Positions 16,931-23,156 of a stretch of DNA of 64,000 nt are shown one piece after another. The stretch is taken from the NCBI GenBank assembly GCA_041915365.1, contig JAYSBP010000009.1:1-64000 (forward strand), in the 5' to 3' direction. Position numbers and translations under genes: made by a program. The notes under the pieces are model-generated. The model saw only the letters and a list, made by a program, of their open reading frames with translations. It had not been told where the DNA came from and ran no database searches. How positions within the stretch are numbered: position 1 is the first letter of the stretch; each line of letters begins with the position of its first letter. The DNA comes from UBA6016 sp041915365 (GTDB lineage: Bacteria > Campylobacterota > Campylobacteria > Campylobacterales > UBA6016).

Positions 16931-18112
16931 ATGATAAATTTGCAAAAAGTACAGCCGCTGCCAAAAGCGGCGCTTGAAGAGATAGGTTTTTATTGGCATA
17001 CGGATATAGACAATAGCGATTATGTGGCGGATAGTCTCGTCAAAATAAGCGAATCCGAGGCGGATGCCTACTACACGGCGGCAAACGAGATATATGATAT
17101 GTATGTTGAAGCTGGGCAGTACGTCATAGACAACAATTTATTTCATGAGCTTGGCGTGCCTTTTAACCTTGTGGAGTTGATCAAACTTTCATGGGAATCC
17201 GATGTTCATTGGCATTTGTACGGTAGATTTGATTTTGCGGGCGGGATTGACGGTAAGCAGATAAAGCTACTGGAGTTTAATGCCGATACGCCGACCGCAG
17301 TTTTTGAGACCGGCGTTATTCAGTGGGCGCTTGCTAGAGAAAATGGGTTTGACACGGCCGCACAGTTTAACAATCTATATGAAGCACTCAAGGCAAACTT
17401 TAAACGTCTGGTGACGCTAGATGAAGATGTTAGCGATTTTGAACAAAATTATGACGGGTGGAGAATTTTGTTTTCGGCTGTACGAGGAAACAAAGAAGAA
17501 GAAAATACGGTTAAATTTTTGCAGCAAGTAGCCCATGAGGCTGGTTGGGTGACCGGATTTACATATATGGACGAGGTTGGTTTTGACCCGCAACACGGAG
17601 TGTTTGATGAAGACGGCGAAAAGTACGAGTTTTGGTTCAAGCTATATCCATGGGAGGATATCGCCGTTAATGAGGGTGGGTTGCTTGCTCAGCTAACGGA
17701 TATGGTCAAAAATCAATCGGCTATATTTTTGAATCCACCTTATGCGGCGATGTTTCACTCAAAAGGGATGCTTCCTATTTTGAAAAAACTTTTTCCGGAT
17801 AGCCCTTATCTCCTTGACGCATCGTTCGAACCACTAGTAGGCAAAGCTTATGTTGAGAAAAAATGCTTCTCTAGGGAGGGTGAAAATGTCAAGATAGTAA
17901 ATGCCGACGGCTCTGTGTCGGTGGAAAGTGGCGGTGCATACTCAAACCAAAAAAACATCTATCAAGAGTTTACGGAGCTTCCAAAAGACGATAGCGGGGC
18001 ACACTATCAAGCGGGTGTATTTTTTGCGTATGAGGGTGCGGGACTTGGTTTTAGAAAAGGCGGGAAAATACTTGATAATATGAGTAAATTCGTAGGCCAC
18101 ATAGTAGGCTAA
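16931..18112 (+). CDS. Glutathionylspermidine-synthase-like ATP-grasp ligase
   Basis: The 393-residue protein matches the C-terminal synthetase half of glutathionylspermidine synthase. Family sequences include YGRFDFAGG, LLEFNADTPTAVFE, FWFKLYPWE and YQAGVFFAYEGAGLGFRKGG. It has no amidase domain. In this family the enzyme ligates amines to carboxyls with ATP, but the substrate of the short bacterial form is not established. It is paired with the UPF0323 lipoprotein and ends 5 bp before the convergent flhX gene. Confidence 0.8.
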   Translation: MINLQKVQPLPKAALEEIGFYWHTDIDNSDYVADSLVKISESEADAYYTAANEIYDMYVEAGQYVIDNNLFHELGVPFNLVELIKLSWESDVHWHLYGRFDFAGGIDGKQIKLLEFNADTPTAVFETGVIQWALARENGFDTAAQFNNLYEALKANFKRLVTLDEDVSDFEQNYDGWRILFSAVRGNKEEENTVKFLQQVAHEAGWVTGFTYMDEVGFDPQHGVFDEDGEKYEFWFKLYPWEDIAVNEGGLLAQLTDMVKNQSAIFLNPPYAAMFHSKGMLPILKKLFPDSPYLLDASFEPLVGKAYVEKKCFSREGENVKIVNADGSVSVESGGAYSNQKNIYQEFTELPKDDSGAHYQAGVFFAYEGAGLGFRKGGKILDNMSKFVGHIVG

Positions 18113-18117
18113 AGCTC

Positions 18118-18396
18118 TTAAGATATTTGTTTTCTGGCTTTCGCCCCGTCTTCATTTTTGGCGAGCCAGACAAACACTTCCACAACCGCTTTGTACAGTG
18201 CAGGCGGTATCTCTCTATCTATTTCTACGTTGAGTAAAGAGTCTGCCAAAAGCTCGTTTTTAAAGAGCGGCACACCGACTTCAGAGGCTTTGGCTATTAT
18301 TTTTTCAGCTATTATCCCTTTGCCTTTTGCTATGACGGTCGGGACTTTGTCGCCCTCTTTTTCGTATTTTAGCGCTGCGGCTTTTGGGGTTAGCAT
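18118..18396 (-). CDS. flhX: FlhB C-terminal domain paralogue (FlhX)
   Basis: The 92-residue protein corresponds to the cytoplasmic C-terminal domain of the flagellar export protein FlhB (AALKYEKEGDKVPTVIAKGK, IPPALYKAVVEVFVW). It has no membrane domain. The usual autocleavage motif NPTH is replaced by KVPT, so it cannot self-cleave like FlhB. In Helicobacter, FlhX can stand in for the cleaved FlhB C-terminus. It starts 3 bp after the ribE stop, so it is probably co-transcribed with it. Confidence 0.82.
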   Translation of the reverse strand: MLTPKAAALKYEKEGDKVPTVIAKGKGIIAEKIIAKASEVGVPLFKNELLADSLLNVEIDREIPPALYKAVVEVFVWLAKNEDGAKARKQIS

Positions 18397-18399
18397 CTG

Positions 18400-19008
18400 T
18401 TAGTATAGAGCCTGTATTTTTTCTACGTCATCCCACGATAGGGAATCTTTTTTTTTGAACATATGAGCTAGGTATCTAGCGAACATATCGGTCTCTACAT
18501 TGACCTTGCGTCCGACTCTGTAATCTCCAAAGAGCGTGGTTTGAAGCGTGTGCGGTATGATGGTCAGGCGAAATCCGTCATCCATACATTCATTGATGGT
18601 TAGGCTAACACCATCAATAGTTACGGAGCCTTTTGGCGGAAGTAGTGGCAAAAACTTCTCTGGAACTTTGATGTAGTAATCGTATGATTTTGAGCTTCTA
18701 TCTATTCTAGTTATCTCGCCAACACAGTCCACATGTCCTTGCACCACATGTCCCTCAAACCTATCACCCATCTGCATTGCCGGCTCCATGTGGACTTTGC
18801 CCCTCAGATTTTCGGTGGCTAGTATCTTTTGGCTCTCGTGCGACAACTCAACCGAAAAACCGCCCCAAGCCACCTCGGTAACGGTAAGGCACGCCCCATT
18901 TATGGCTATGCTGTCGCCTATTTTTGGTTTGTAATTTGATTTTAGCGTTAGCTTCTCGCCGCTAAAGCCTTTGACGTTTGCAAACTCTCTTATTAATCCC
19001 GTGAACAT
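18400..19008 (-). CDS. ribE: Riboflavin synthase alpha chain
   Basis: The 202-residue enzyme dismutates two molecules of 6,7-dimethyl-8-ribityllumazine to riboflavin. The protein begins MFTGLIREF, and two lumazine-binding repeats are visible. Each has a GDSIAINGACLTV-like or GSVTIDGVSLTIN segment. Length is normal. No FMN riboswitch-like leader is apparent in the 34 bp between it and the yoeB gene. It is followed immediately by flhX. Confidence 0.95.
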   Translation of the reverse strand: MFTGLIREFANVKGFSGEKLTLKSNYKPKIGDSIAINGACLTVTEVAWGGFSVELSHESQKILATENLRGKVHMEPAMQMGDRFEGHVVQGHVDCVGEITRIDRSSKSYDYYIKVPEKFLPLLPPKGSVTIDGVSLTINECMDDGFRLTIIPHTLQTTLFGDYRVGRKVNVETDMFARYLAHMFKKKDSLSWDDVEKIQALY

Positions 19009-19027
19009 TTTTGCCTTATTTTTTGTT

Positions 19028-19041
19028 TTTATGATACCAAA
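19028..19041. repeat. 14-bp direct repeat, copy 1 (upstream of ribE)
   Basis: TTTATGATACCAAA occurs here and again at 20270-20283. Read on the minus strand, each copy contains TATCAT, a possible -10 element, about 22-23 bp before a start codon: ribE here, the 74-residue antitoxin gene at the other copy. The two copies flank the segment with both toxin-antitoxin operons. Confidence 0.5.
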
Positions 19042-19042
19042 T

Positions 19043-19309
19043 CTACTCGTAATGCGTCCACATTCTAATTACCTTCACGGTTTTACTCTCTTCCAACACC
19101 TCGTACACTAGCCTATGTTGGATGTTGATTCGCCTAGAGTATGCCCCACTCAAGTCTCCCAGTAGTTTTTCATATGGCGGAGGGTTTTGGTATGGATTGT
19201 TTTCTATGATTGCGAGCAACTCTTTTGCTTTGCCTGCTAGATTTGATGCAGTTAGCTTTTTTGCATCTTTTTCGGCTTGTTTTGTGTAGACTAGGCGATA
19301 TTTCACCAT
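19043..19309 (-). CDS. yoeB: Txe/YoeB-family mRNA interferase toxin
   Basis: The 88-residue RelE-superfamily toxin would cleave mRNA at the ribosome. Family features are the N-terminal YRLVYTKQAEKDAKKL helix, the segment PPYEKLLGDLSGAYSRRINIQHRLVYEV with a candidate Glu47 and Arg66, and a C-terminal THYE with His86. Length is typical of YoeB. Its start overlaps the end of the antitoxin gene by 7 bp, the usual antitoxin-first arrangement. Confidence 0.9.
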   Translation of the reverse strand: MVKYRLVYTKQAEKDAKKLTASNLAGKAKELLAIIENNPYQNPPPYEKLLGDLSGAYSRRINIQHRLVYEVLEESKTVKVIRMWTHYE

Positions 19310-19548
19310 TCTATTTTATCGCTACACTCTTCAAGCGACGTATTTAGCCCGTCTACTATAGATGCCTTTAGGGCAGGATTTGAACTTAGATAGAAAGTCT
19401 CCTGAATAGCGTTGTAGTCGTCTTCGCTTATCATTACGACGTTATTTCTCTTGCCTGTGATTAGGATTGGTTGATGCGTAGCGGCGGTTTCATCAATAAG
19501 ACTAAAAATATTCTCCCTAGCCTTTGAAGCGCTCATAACTTTTGTCAT
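19303..19548 (-). CDS. yefM: Phd/YefM-family antitoxin
   Basis: The 81-residue antitoxin and autorepressor begins MTKVMSASKARENIFSLID, the Phd/YefM DNA-binding N-terminus, and has the segment PILITGKRNNVVMISEDDY. The frame is open further upstream, but the ATG at 19548 has a GGAG site 7 bases before it and aligns with the family start. It should neutralise the YoeB toxin through its C-terminal half. A near-consensus promoter with palindromes lies just upstream. Confidence 0.9.
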   Translation of the reverse strand: MTKVMSASKARENIFSLIDETAATHQPILITGKRNNVVMISEDDYNAIQETFYLSSNPALKASIVDGLNTSLEECSDKIEW

Positions 19549-19575
19549 TTTATAGCTCCATTCTAAATATTTTGG

Positions 19576-19604
19576 ATTGTACAAAAAAGCGTACGCTTTG
19601 TCAA
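19576..19604 (-). promoter_or_regulatory. Promoter and operator palindromes of the yefM-yoeB operon
   Basis: On the minus strand TTGACA (19604-19599) and TACAAT (19581-19576) are separated by exactly 17 bp. This is close to a perfect sigma-70 promoter. Two palindromes lie in it: AAAGCGTACGCTTT (19586-19599) in the spacer and TTGTACAA (19577-19584) across the -10. YefM-type regulators are known to bind TGTACA-centred palindromes, and the second site contains that core. Repression by the YefM-YoeB complex is therefore likely; this is inference from position. Confidence 0.75.
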
Positions 19605-19610
19605 TGAACT

Positions 19611-19683
19611 CTACATGGGGCGAAAAAACTCGCTAGATTTAGTACTCTAGCACGGCAGCGATTTTGTAAATGTGTTCGAGGTT
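19611..19683 (-). pseudogene. Decayed 3' fragment of an XRE regulator gene
   Basis: On the minus strand this stretch closely matches the last 24 or so codons of the intact XRE gene at 20306-20566. It reads NLEHIYKIAAVLEY, meets stops and a one-base indel, then resumes EFFRPM and a stop. The intact protein ends NLEHLYKIAAVLECDICEFFRPIQ. The fragment begins at the toxin stop codon at 19682, so it is the remnant of a gene once located behind that toxin, or of a recombination between two XRE copies. Confidence 0.8.
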
Positions 19684-20032
19684 ATTTGTCGGTATCAGTA
19701 TTTGTTTTTATAGTTTTTATGATTTCAAAGATTTCTATCTTTTCTTTGAGGCTTAGCTCTTCGGTATTGCTTTTTGAGTAGAGTCTTAATAGGTATATTT
19801 TTGTCTCAAAACAAAAATAATAATAAACTCTATAGCCGCCGCTTTTGCCTTTGCCCAATCCAGCCATTCTTATTTTCTGGGCGCCGCTTGTGCCTGTGAC
19901 CATATCGCCTTTCGTGTGCTCAAAAGAATTTATAAAATCGGCAAACTCATCGTCTAGCTTTTGATTTTTCTTTTTTGCCTCTTTGTAGTCTTTCTTGAAT
20001 TTATCCAAAAAAGCAAATTCGTATTTAGTCAT
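19682..20032 (-). CDS. RelE/HigB-like toxin of a second toxin-antitoxin pair
   Basis: The 116-residue protein starts with FAFLDKFKKDYKEAKKKNQKL. Its core (GTSGAQKIRMAGLGKGKSGGYRVYYYFCFETKIYLLRLYSKSN) matches the RelE-superfamily toxin fold seen in addiction-module RelE/HigB-like proteins. The activity would be ribosome-dependent or free mRNA cleavage. Its start overlaps the end of the upstream 74-residue gene by 8 bp. The stop codon abuts the XRE gene relic, so the present C-terminus could have been altered by that rearrangement. Confidence 0.75.
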   Translation of the reverse strand: MTKYEFAFLDKFKKDYKEAKKKNQKLDDEFADFINSFEHTKGDMVTGTSGAQKIRMAGLGKGKSGGYRVYYYFCFETKIYLLRLYSKSNTEELSLKEKIEIFEIIKTIKTNTDTDK

Positions 20033-20249
20033 TCAGCGATTTTATTAAGCTATTTGTGTCACTGTGAAATCTTACGGCTTTGTTTTTTATGTCGGTTAGC
20101 GATTTTTGATGCAATTTGTCGGACTTTATATCGCTTAGTATAGACATCAAATCAAGGCTAACGGCATTTTCCAAAAAATCCCTGATGTTTTCTGATGTTT
20201 TGAAATACTGCTCAACTGGCTGGTCGTTTATTGCTAGCTGTATCATCAA
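20025..20249 (-). CDS. Putative antitoxin paired with the RelE-like toxin
   Basis: The 74-residue protein opens MIQLAINDQPVEQYF, like the beta-strand N-terminus of RelB/ParD-like ribbon-helix-helix antitoxins, then continues with charged helices. It does not match Phd, XRE or MazE patterns. The gene lies directly upstream of the toxin with an 8 bp overlap and has a GGAGGG ribosome binding site. That arrangement is the main evidence for its role. Confidence 0.65.
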   Translation of the reverse strand: MMIQLAINDQPVEQYFKTSENIRDFLENAVSLDLMSILSDIKSDKLHQKSLTDIKNKAVRFHSDTNSLIKSLND

Positions 20250-20269
20250 ACCCTCCGTTTGATTTTTTA

Positions 20270-20283
20270 TTTATGATACCAAA
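20270..20283. repeat. 14-bp direct repeat, copy 2 (upstream of the second antitoxin gene)
   Basis: This is the second copy of TTTATGATACCAAA. On the minus strand it contains TATCAT (20278-20273), and TTCAAC (20300-20295) lies 16 bp upstream, so it may be the -10 part of the promoter for the 74-residue antitoxin and RelE-like toxin. See copy 1 at 19028. Confidence 0.5.
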
Positions 20284-20305
20284 ATCGTAGTTATGTTGAA
20301 GTTGT

Positions 20306-20566
20306 TTACTGGATGGGGCGGAAAAACTCACAGATGTCGCACTCTAGTACGGCGGCGATTTTGTATAGGTGTTCGAGGTTGAAGTGTTTGTTGTTGTAAT
20401 AGACTTCGGCGACTGAGATAGTGCCGACTCCGGTATGTCCTATGGCTAGACCTAGTTCTAGCTGGCTTACATTTTTTTCTTTGTGCAAGCGTTTGACATT
20501 TTGTCCGATAAGCCTATAAAACTCGGCTATTTGTTCACCGTCGAACTCTACTTCTTTTAATCCCAA
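20306..20566 (-). CDS. XRE-family transcriptional regulator
   Basis: The 86-residue protein has a Cro/CI helix-turn-helix at about residues 17-70 (IGQNVKRLHKEKNVSQLELGLAIG then ISVAEVYYNNKHFNLEHL) and nothing else. A TTG codon at 20566 is the only good start in frame, and its ribosome binding site is poor. It lies upstream of the second toxin-antitoxin pair and divergent from two lipoprotein genes, with inverted-repeat operators in the gap. It could control either neighbour. Confidence 0.8.
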   Translation of the reverse strand: MGLKEVEFDGEQIAEFYRLIGQNVKRLHKEKNVSQLELGLAIGHTGVGTISVAEVYYNNKHFNLEHLYKIAAVLECDICEFFRPIQ

Positions 20567-20571
20567 AACTT

Positions 20572-20639
20572 ACCATAGTCGTTATTTTATGATTAAGTTT
20601 AGTTTGTTAGAATATTTTTAACAACAGACTATGGTCTGT
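20572..20639. promoter_or_regulatory. Operator-like inverted repeats in the XRE/lipoprotein divergent gap
   Basis: ACAGAC-TATG-GTCTGT (20624-20639) is a perfect 6-bp-arm palindrome. Its core GACTATGGT (20627-20635) is repeated in inverted form as ACCATAGTC (20572-20580), next to the XRE start codon. Paired sites at both ends of a divergent promoter region fit a looping or dual-control XRE operator. A TAGAAT hexamer (20608-20613) lies between them as a possible -10 for the lipoprotein genes. The repeats are seen; the regulator assignment is inference. Confidence 0.6.
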
Positions 20640-20700
20640 GTAGATATATTTTCTAGTGTAAAAGAAATCATGATAGCAAATAAACAGGAGGTACTGATAT

Positions 20701-21315
20701 ATGAAAAAATACTTATTTTTGGCTACTTTTGCAATTTTTATGTTTAGTGGATGTGCTGAAAAAGTACCACAGCTAAGCAGGGATGAGTGGATTAAAACTA
20801 CGACTCGAATATACGATAAAACACCAGATGAAATACTAAATGCGTCTGAAAAACTATTTAAACTTGCAGATGGAGATGATTTTAAATTTCAGCACACAGA
20901 AACATCTCTTATGGCATCCAGAAGTTGGTCTATATATCTAGTTTTGGCAGCGAGTATGGGGACTGATAGCTGGCAAGTTCAAACTTCAAAGATGCCAGAT
21001 GGGAAAACTAAAGTGTCTATTCAGGCGACAACGATAGCTGGAGCTATTTTGCCGATGGCAACCACAAATAGCCAAACATACTCTGTAGGTACTACTCCGA
21101 CGCTCGGAGGAGAGCCAATACCAGGGACGGCACTGTATGACTTATTTTTTAGTAGACTTGAATATTTAATGGGGCTAAAAAAAGAGTGGATGACATGCGA
21201 TATGGCAGATAAAAAGCTAGACGAGCATATTACCACTGGATATATAGCAAATCTGTGCAACGCTTTTAATGTTAAAGACGATTTGCCTGAAGAATTGCGT
21301 ATGGTACAAAAATGA
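20701..21315 (+). CDS. Lipoprotein of unknown function
   Basis: The 204-residue protein has a short signal peptide with a lipobox ending MFSGC near residue 18, so it should be a lipid-anchored envelope protein. The mature part has no motif I recognise. A middle segment (GTDSWQVQTSKMPDGKTKVSIQATT) looks beta-rich. The ATG has a strong AGGAGG site 9 bases upstream. It overlaps the next lipoprotein gene (ATGA), is divergent from the XRE regulator, and is probably accessory. Confidence 0.75.
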   Translation: MKKYLFLATFAIFMFSGCAEKVPQLSRDEWIKTTTRIYDKTPDEILNASEKLFKLADGDDFKFQHTETSLMASRSWSIYLVLAASMGTDSWQVQTSKMPDGKTKVSIQATTIAGAILPMATTNSQTYSVGTTPTLGGEPIPGTALYDLFFSRLEYLMGLKKEWMTCDMADKKLDEHITTGYIANLCNAFNVKDDLPEELRMVQK

Positions 21316-21761
21316 AAAAAGCGTTAATAAATAGATTAATCTGCGTTAGGCGTCAATATGAAAAAAACTTACTATTTAGCATTTTCTTGGTTTTTATGCT
21401 TGTAGGATGCGCTATACAGCCAACGCCAGAGGAGTTATATTCGTGCAGGAGTAAAATTGGGGATTATGTGGGGCATGACGAGGCTGAGTCAATAGTTAAA
21501 GATTGGTTTAGATATAGGCTCAAAGACCCATATAGTGCAGACTATAACATAGGGCAGCCCCAAGAAGGCTATATGAAGGATGCAATAATATTTGGAGGCA
21601 GATTGCATTGTGGATATGTAGTGGATGTGTCAGTAAATGCAAAAAATAGCTATGGTGGATATACAGGTTTTCAAAATTACAAATTCATAATCAGTCAAAA
21701 AAGAATTGAAGTGGTCTATAAACAAGACCTGCAATATGGTACTTTTCTACCAGTTTATTAG
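21312..21761 (+). CDS. Second lipoprotein of unknown function, with an odd N-terminus
   Basis: The 149-residue protein has a lipobox ending MLVGC near residue 33 and a mature part containing LKDPYSADYNIG and NAKNSYGGYTGFQNYKF, a pattern seen in small hypothetical lipoproteins. From the ATG at 21312, coupled to the previous stop, the signal peptide is unusually long. An ATG at 21358 followed by seven A would give a standard short signal peptide if one more A were present. Either the long form is real or the A-run carries a frameshift or sequencing error. Confidence 0.65.
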   Translation: MKKALINRLICVRRQYEKNLLFSIFLVFMLVGCAIQPTPEELYSCRSKIGDYVGHDEAESIVKDWFRYRLKDPYSADYNIGQPQEGYMKDAIIFGGRLHCGYVVDVSVNAKNSYGGYTGFQNYKFIISQKRIEVVYKQDLQYGTFLPVY

Positions 21762-21808
21762 AAAGTATAGGATCTGTATAACTGTGCCACGATGAAGCAA
21801 ATCGTAAC

Positions 21809-21854
21809 AACTCCGAAATGAAGACGGACTAACATCTCCAAAAATTTCGGAGTT
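21809..21854 (+). promoter_or_regulatory. RNA hairpin that would sequester the PAP2 ribosome binding site
   Basis: AACTCCGAAAT (21809-21819) and ATTTCGGAGTT (21844-21854) are perfect 11-base complementary arms with a 24-base loop. The right arm contains the GGAG (21849-21852) that serves as ribosome binding site for the PAP2 gene ATG at 21859. If folded, the hairpin would hide that site. It may be a translational switch or a thermosensor-like element; the structure is seen, the role is inference. Confidence 0.55.
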
Positions 21855-21858
21855 TACG

Positions 21859-22548
21859 ATGTTTTCAAAAATACAAAAACTACTTTTAGTTCTTCTACTC
21901 TCCTCACTTCCACTATTTGCCGACCAATACTACATAGACAAAAACGCAGTAAATTTGATGGAGTTGCTTGCCCCGCCGCCAAAGTCCGGTTCTTTGGAGG
22001 ATAAAGAGGATTTAAAAGGGGTGTTAAAAGCGCAAAGCAAAAGGACAAAAGCTCTCGGCGATAGAGCTTTGGCGGATGCCGAGCTAAGCGTATTTCGTTT
22101 TGCGGATGTGATGGGAGCTGATTTTACCCCCGATAAGCTTCCACTTACGGCGGCGCTTTTTGACAATCTAAAGCTTGACGGTGACGAGATAGTCCGAAAT
22201 GTCAAAAATGCCTACAAACGTCCTAGGCCTTTTATGGCAAGTGGCGCTATCCATTCGTTAAAGCCAGAGACAAAAGGCGGCTCATATCCTAGTGGGCATA
22301 CTACATTTGCCTACGAGTGCGCCGTAATACTTTCAAAGATGGTTCCTGAAAAAAAATACGAAATTTTTATGAGGGCCGAGGAGTATGGCTACAATAGAGT
22401 AGTGCTCGGCGTGCATTATCCGAGCGACATTATGGCGGGACGTATAGGCGGGACGCTATTGGCAAACGAGTTTTTGAAAAGCGAAAAATTTATGGTCGAT
22501 TTTGAAGCGGCAAAGGCTGAGCTTAGAGGTGCTTTAAATATACAATAA
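21859..22548 (+). CDS. PAP2-family acid phosphatase
   Basis: The 229-residue protein has an N-terminal signal peptide (LLLVLLLSSLPLFA) and the three PAP2 signature parts: KNAYKRPRPF, YPSGHTTFAYE and VVLGVHYPSDIMAGR, with catalytic histidines in the last two. Such periplasmic class A non-specific acid phosphatases remove phosphate from small esters. It is preceded by an SD-sequestering hairpin and is convergent with rnhB. Confidence 0.88.
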   Translation: MFSKIQKLLLVLLLSSLPLFADQYYIDKNAVNLMELLAPPPKSGSLEDKEDLKGVLKAQSKRTKALGDRALADAELSVFRFADVMGADFTPDKLPLTAALFDNLKLDGDEIVRNVKNAYKRPRPFMASGAIHSLKPETKGGSYPSGHTTFAYECAVILSKMVPEKKYEIFMRAEEYGYNRVVLGVHYPSDIMAGRIGGTLLANEFLKSEKFMVDFEAAKAELRGALNIQ

Positions 22549-22593
22549 TTTCTGCCTGCAAGGCTAGCTTTAGTGCCATAGCGGCTGGCGTAG

Positions 22594-23139
22594 TCAAAAT
22601 AAGGTTTGCAAGGCTTTTGGCTTGAAGCTCTCTCTGTGCACCTCGCTTAGTCCATGTATTCTTATCATCTCTATGTGTGTCGCAGTACCGTAGCCTTTAT
22701 GGGAGGCAAAACCGTATTGCGGATATTGTTTGTCAAGTTCTAGCATCACCCTATCACGACTTACTTTAGCGATTATGCTCGCCGCCATGACCGCTGCCAC
22801 TTGTGCATCTGCTTTTACCATTGTTTCCAATCCGTCAACCCCAAAGCGGCTATTGCCGTCAAACAAATATCTATCGGCGTTGATTTTGCTTTTTATTTCG
22901 ATTAGCGAGCGCTTGATACACGACGATATGCCAAGTGTGTCAATATCCTTTGCCGAGTGCCATACTATATGATATATCGAGTTTGCCGTCACCTCATCAA
23001 ACAGGCTCTCTCTTTTTTTCTCCGTTAGTTTTTTGGAGTCGTTAAGACCTTTTATTTCACCAGTTAATACACAGCCAGCAAAACAAAGCGGCCCAGCTAG
23101 CGGCCCTCTCCCTGCCTCGTCTATTCCACATAGTATCAT
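22594..23139 (-). CDS. rnhB: Ribonuclease HII
   Basis: RNase HII removes RNA from RNA-DNA hybrids, including single ribonucleotides. The protein from ATG 23139 has 181 residues, begins MILCGIDEAGRGPLAGP with the first catalytic Asp-Glu, and has AASIIAKVSRD further on. The frame stays open upstream through a G-run into the end of the ATPase gene, but 23139 aligns with the family start. The G-run occupies the normal ribosome binding site position, so its length could affect translation. Confidence 0.93.
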   Translation of the reverse strand: MILCGIDEAGRGPLAGPLCFAGCVLTGEIKGLNDSKKLTEKKRESLFDEVTANSIYHIVWHSAKDIDTLGISSCIKRSLIEIKSKINADRYLFDGNSRFGVDGLETMVKADAQVAAVMAASIIAKVSRDRVMLELDKQYPQYGFASHKGYGTATHIEMIRIHGLSEVHRESFKPKALQTLF

Positions 23140-23145
23140 CTTTAT

Positions 23146-23156
23146 CCCCCCCCCCC
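23146..23156 (-). repeat. Homopolymeric G11 tract in the rnhB leader
   Basis: Eleven consecutive G on the minus strand (C on plus) sit between the ATPase stop codon and the rnhB ATG, 6 bp before the ATG. Runs of 8-12 G are the classical slippage-prone, phase-variable tracts of Campylobacter and Helicobacter. Here the run is outside the coding sequence, at the Shine-Dalgarno position. Confidence 0.85.

Noticed and set aside
19009..19042. FMN riboswitch before ribE
   Set aside because: Only 34 bp separate ribE from the toxin gene, far too short for the aptamer, and no conserved aptamer elements are visible.
20701..21761. The two lipoproteins as a secreted toxin-immunity pair
   Set aside because: Both have lipoboxes and no toxin motif; nothing beyond proximity to toxin-antitoxin genes supports that role.
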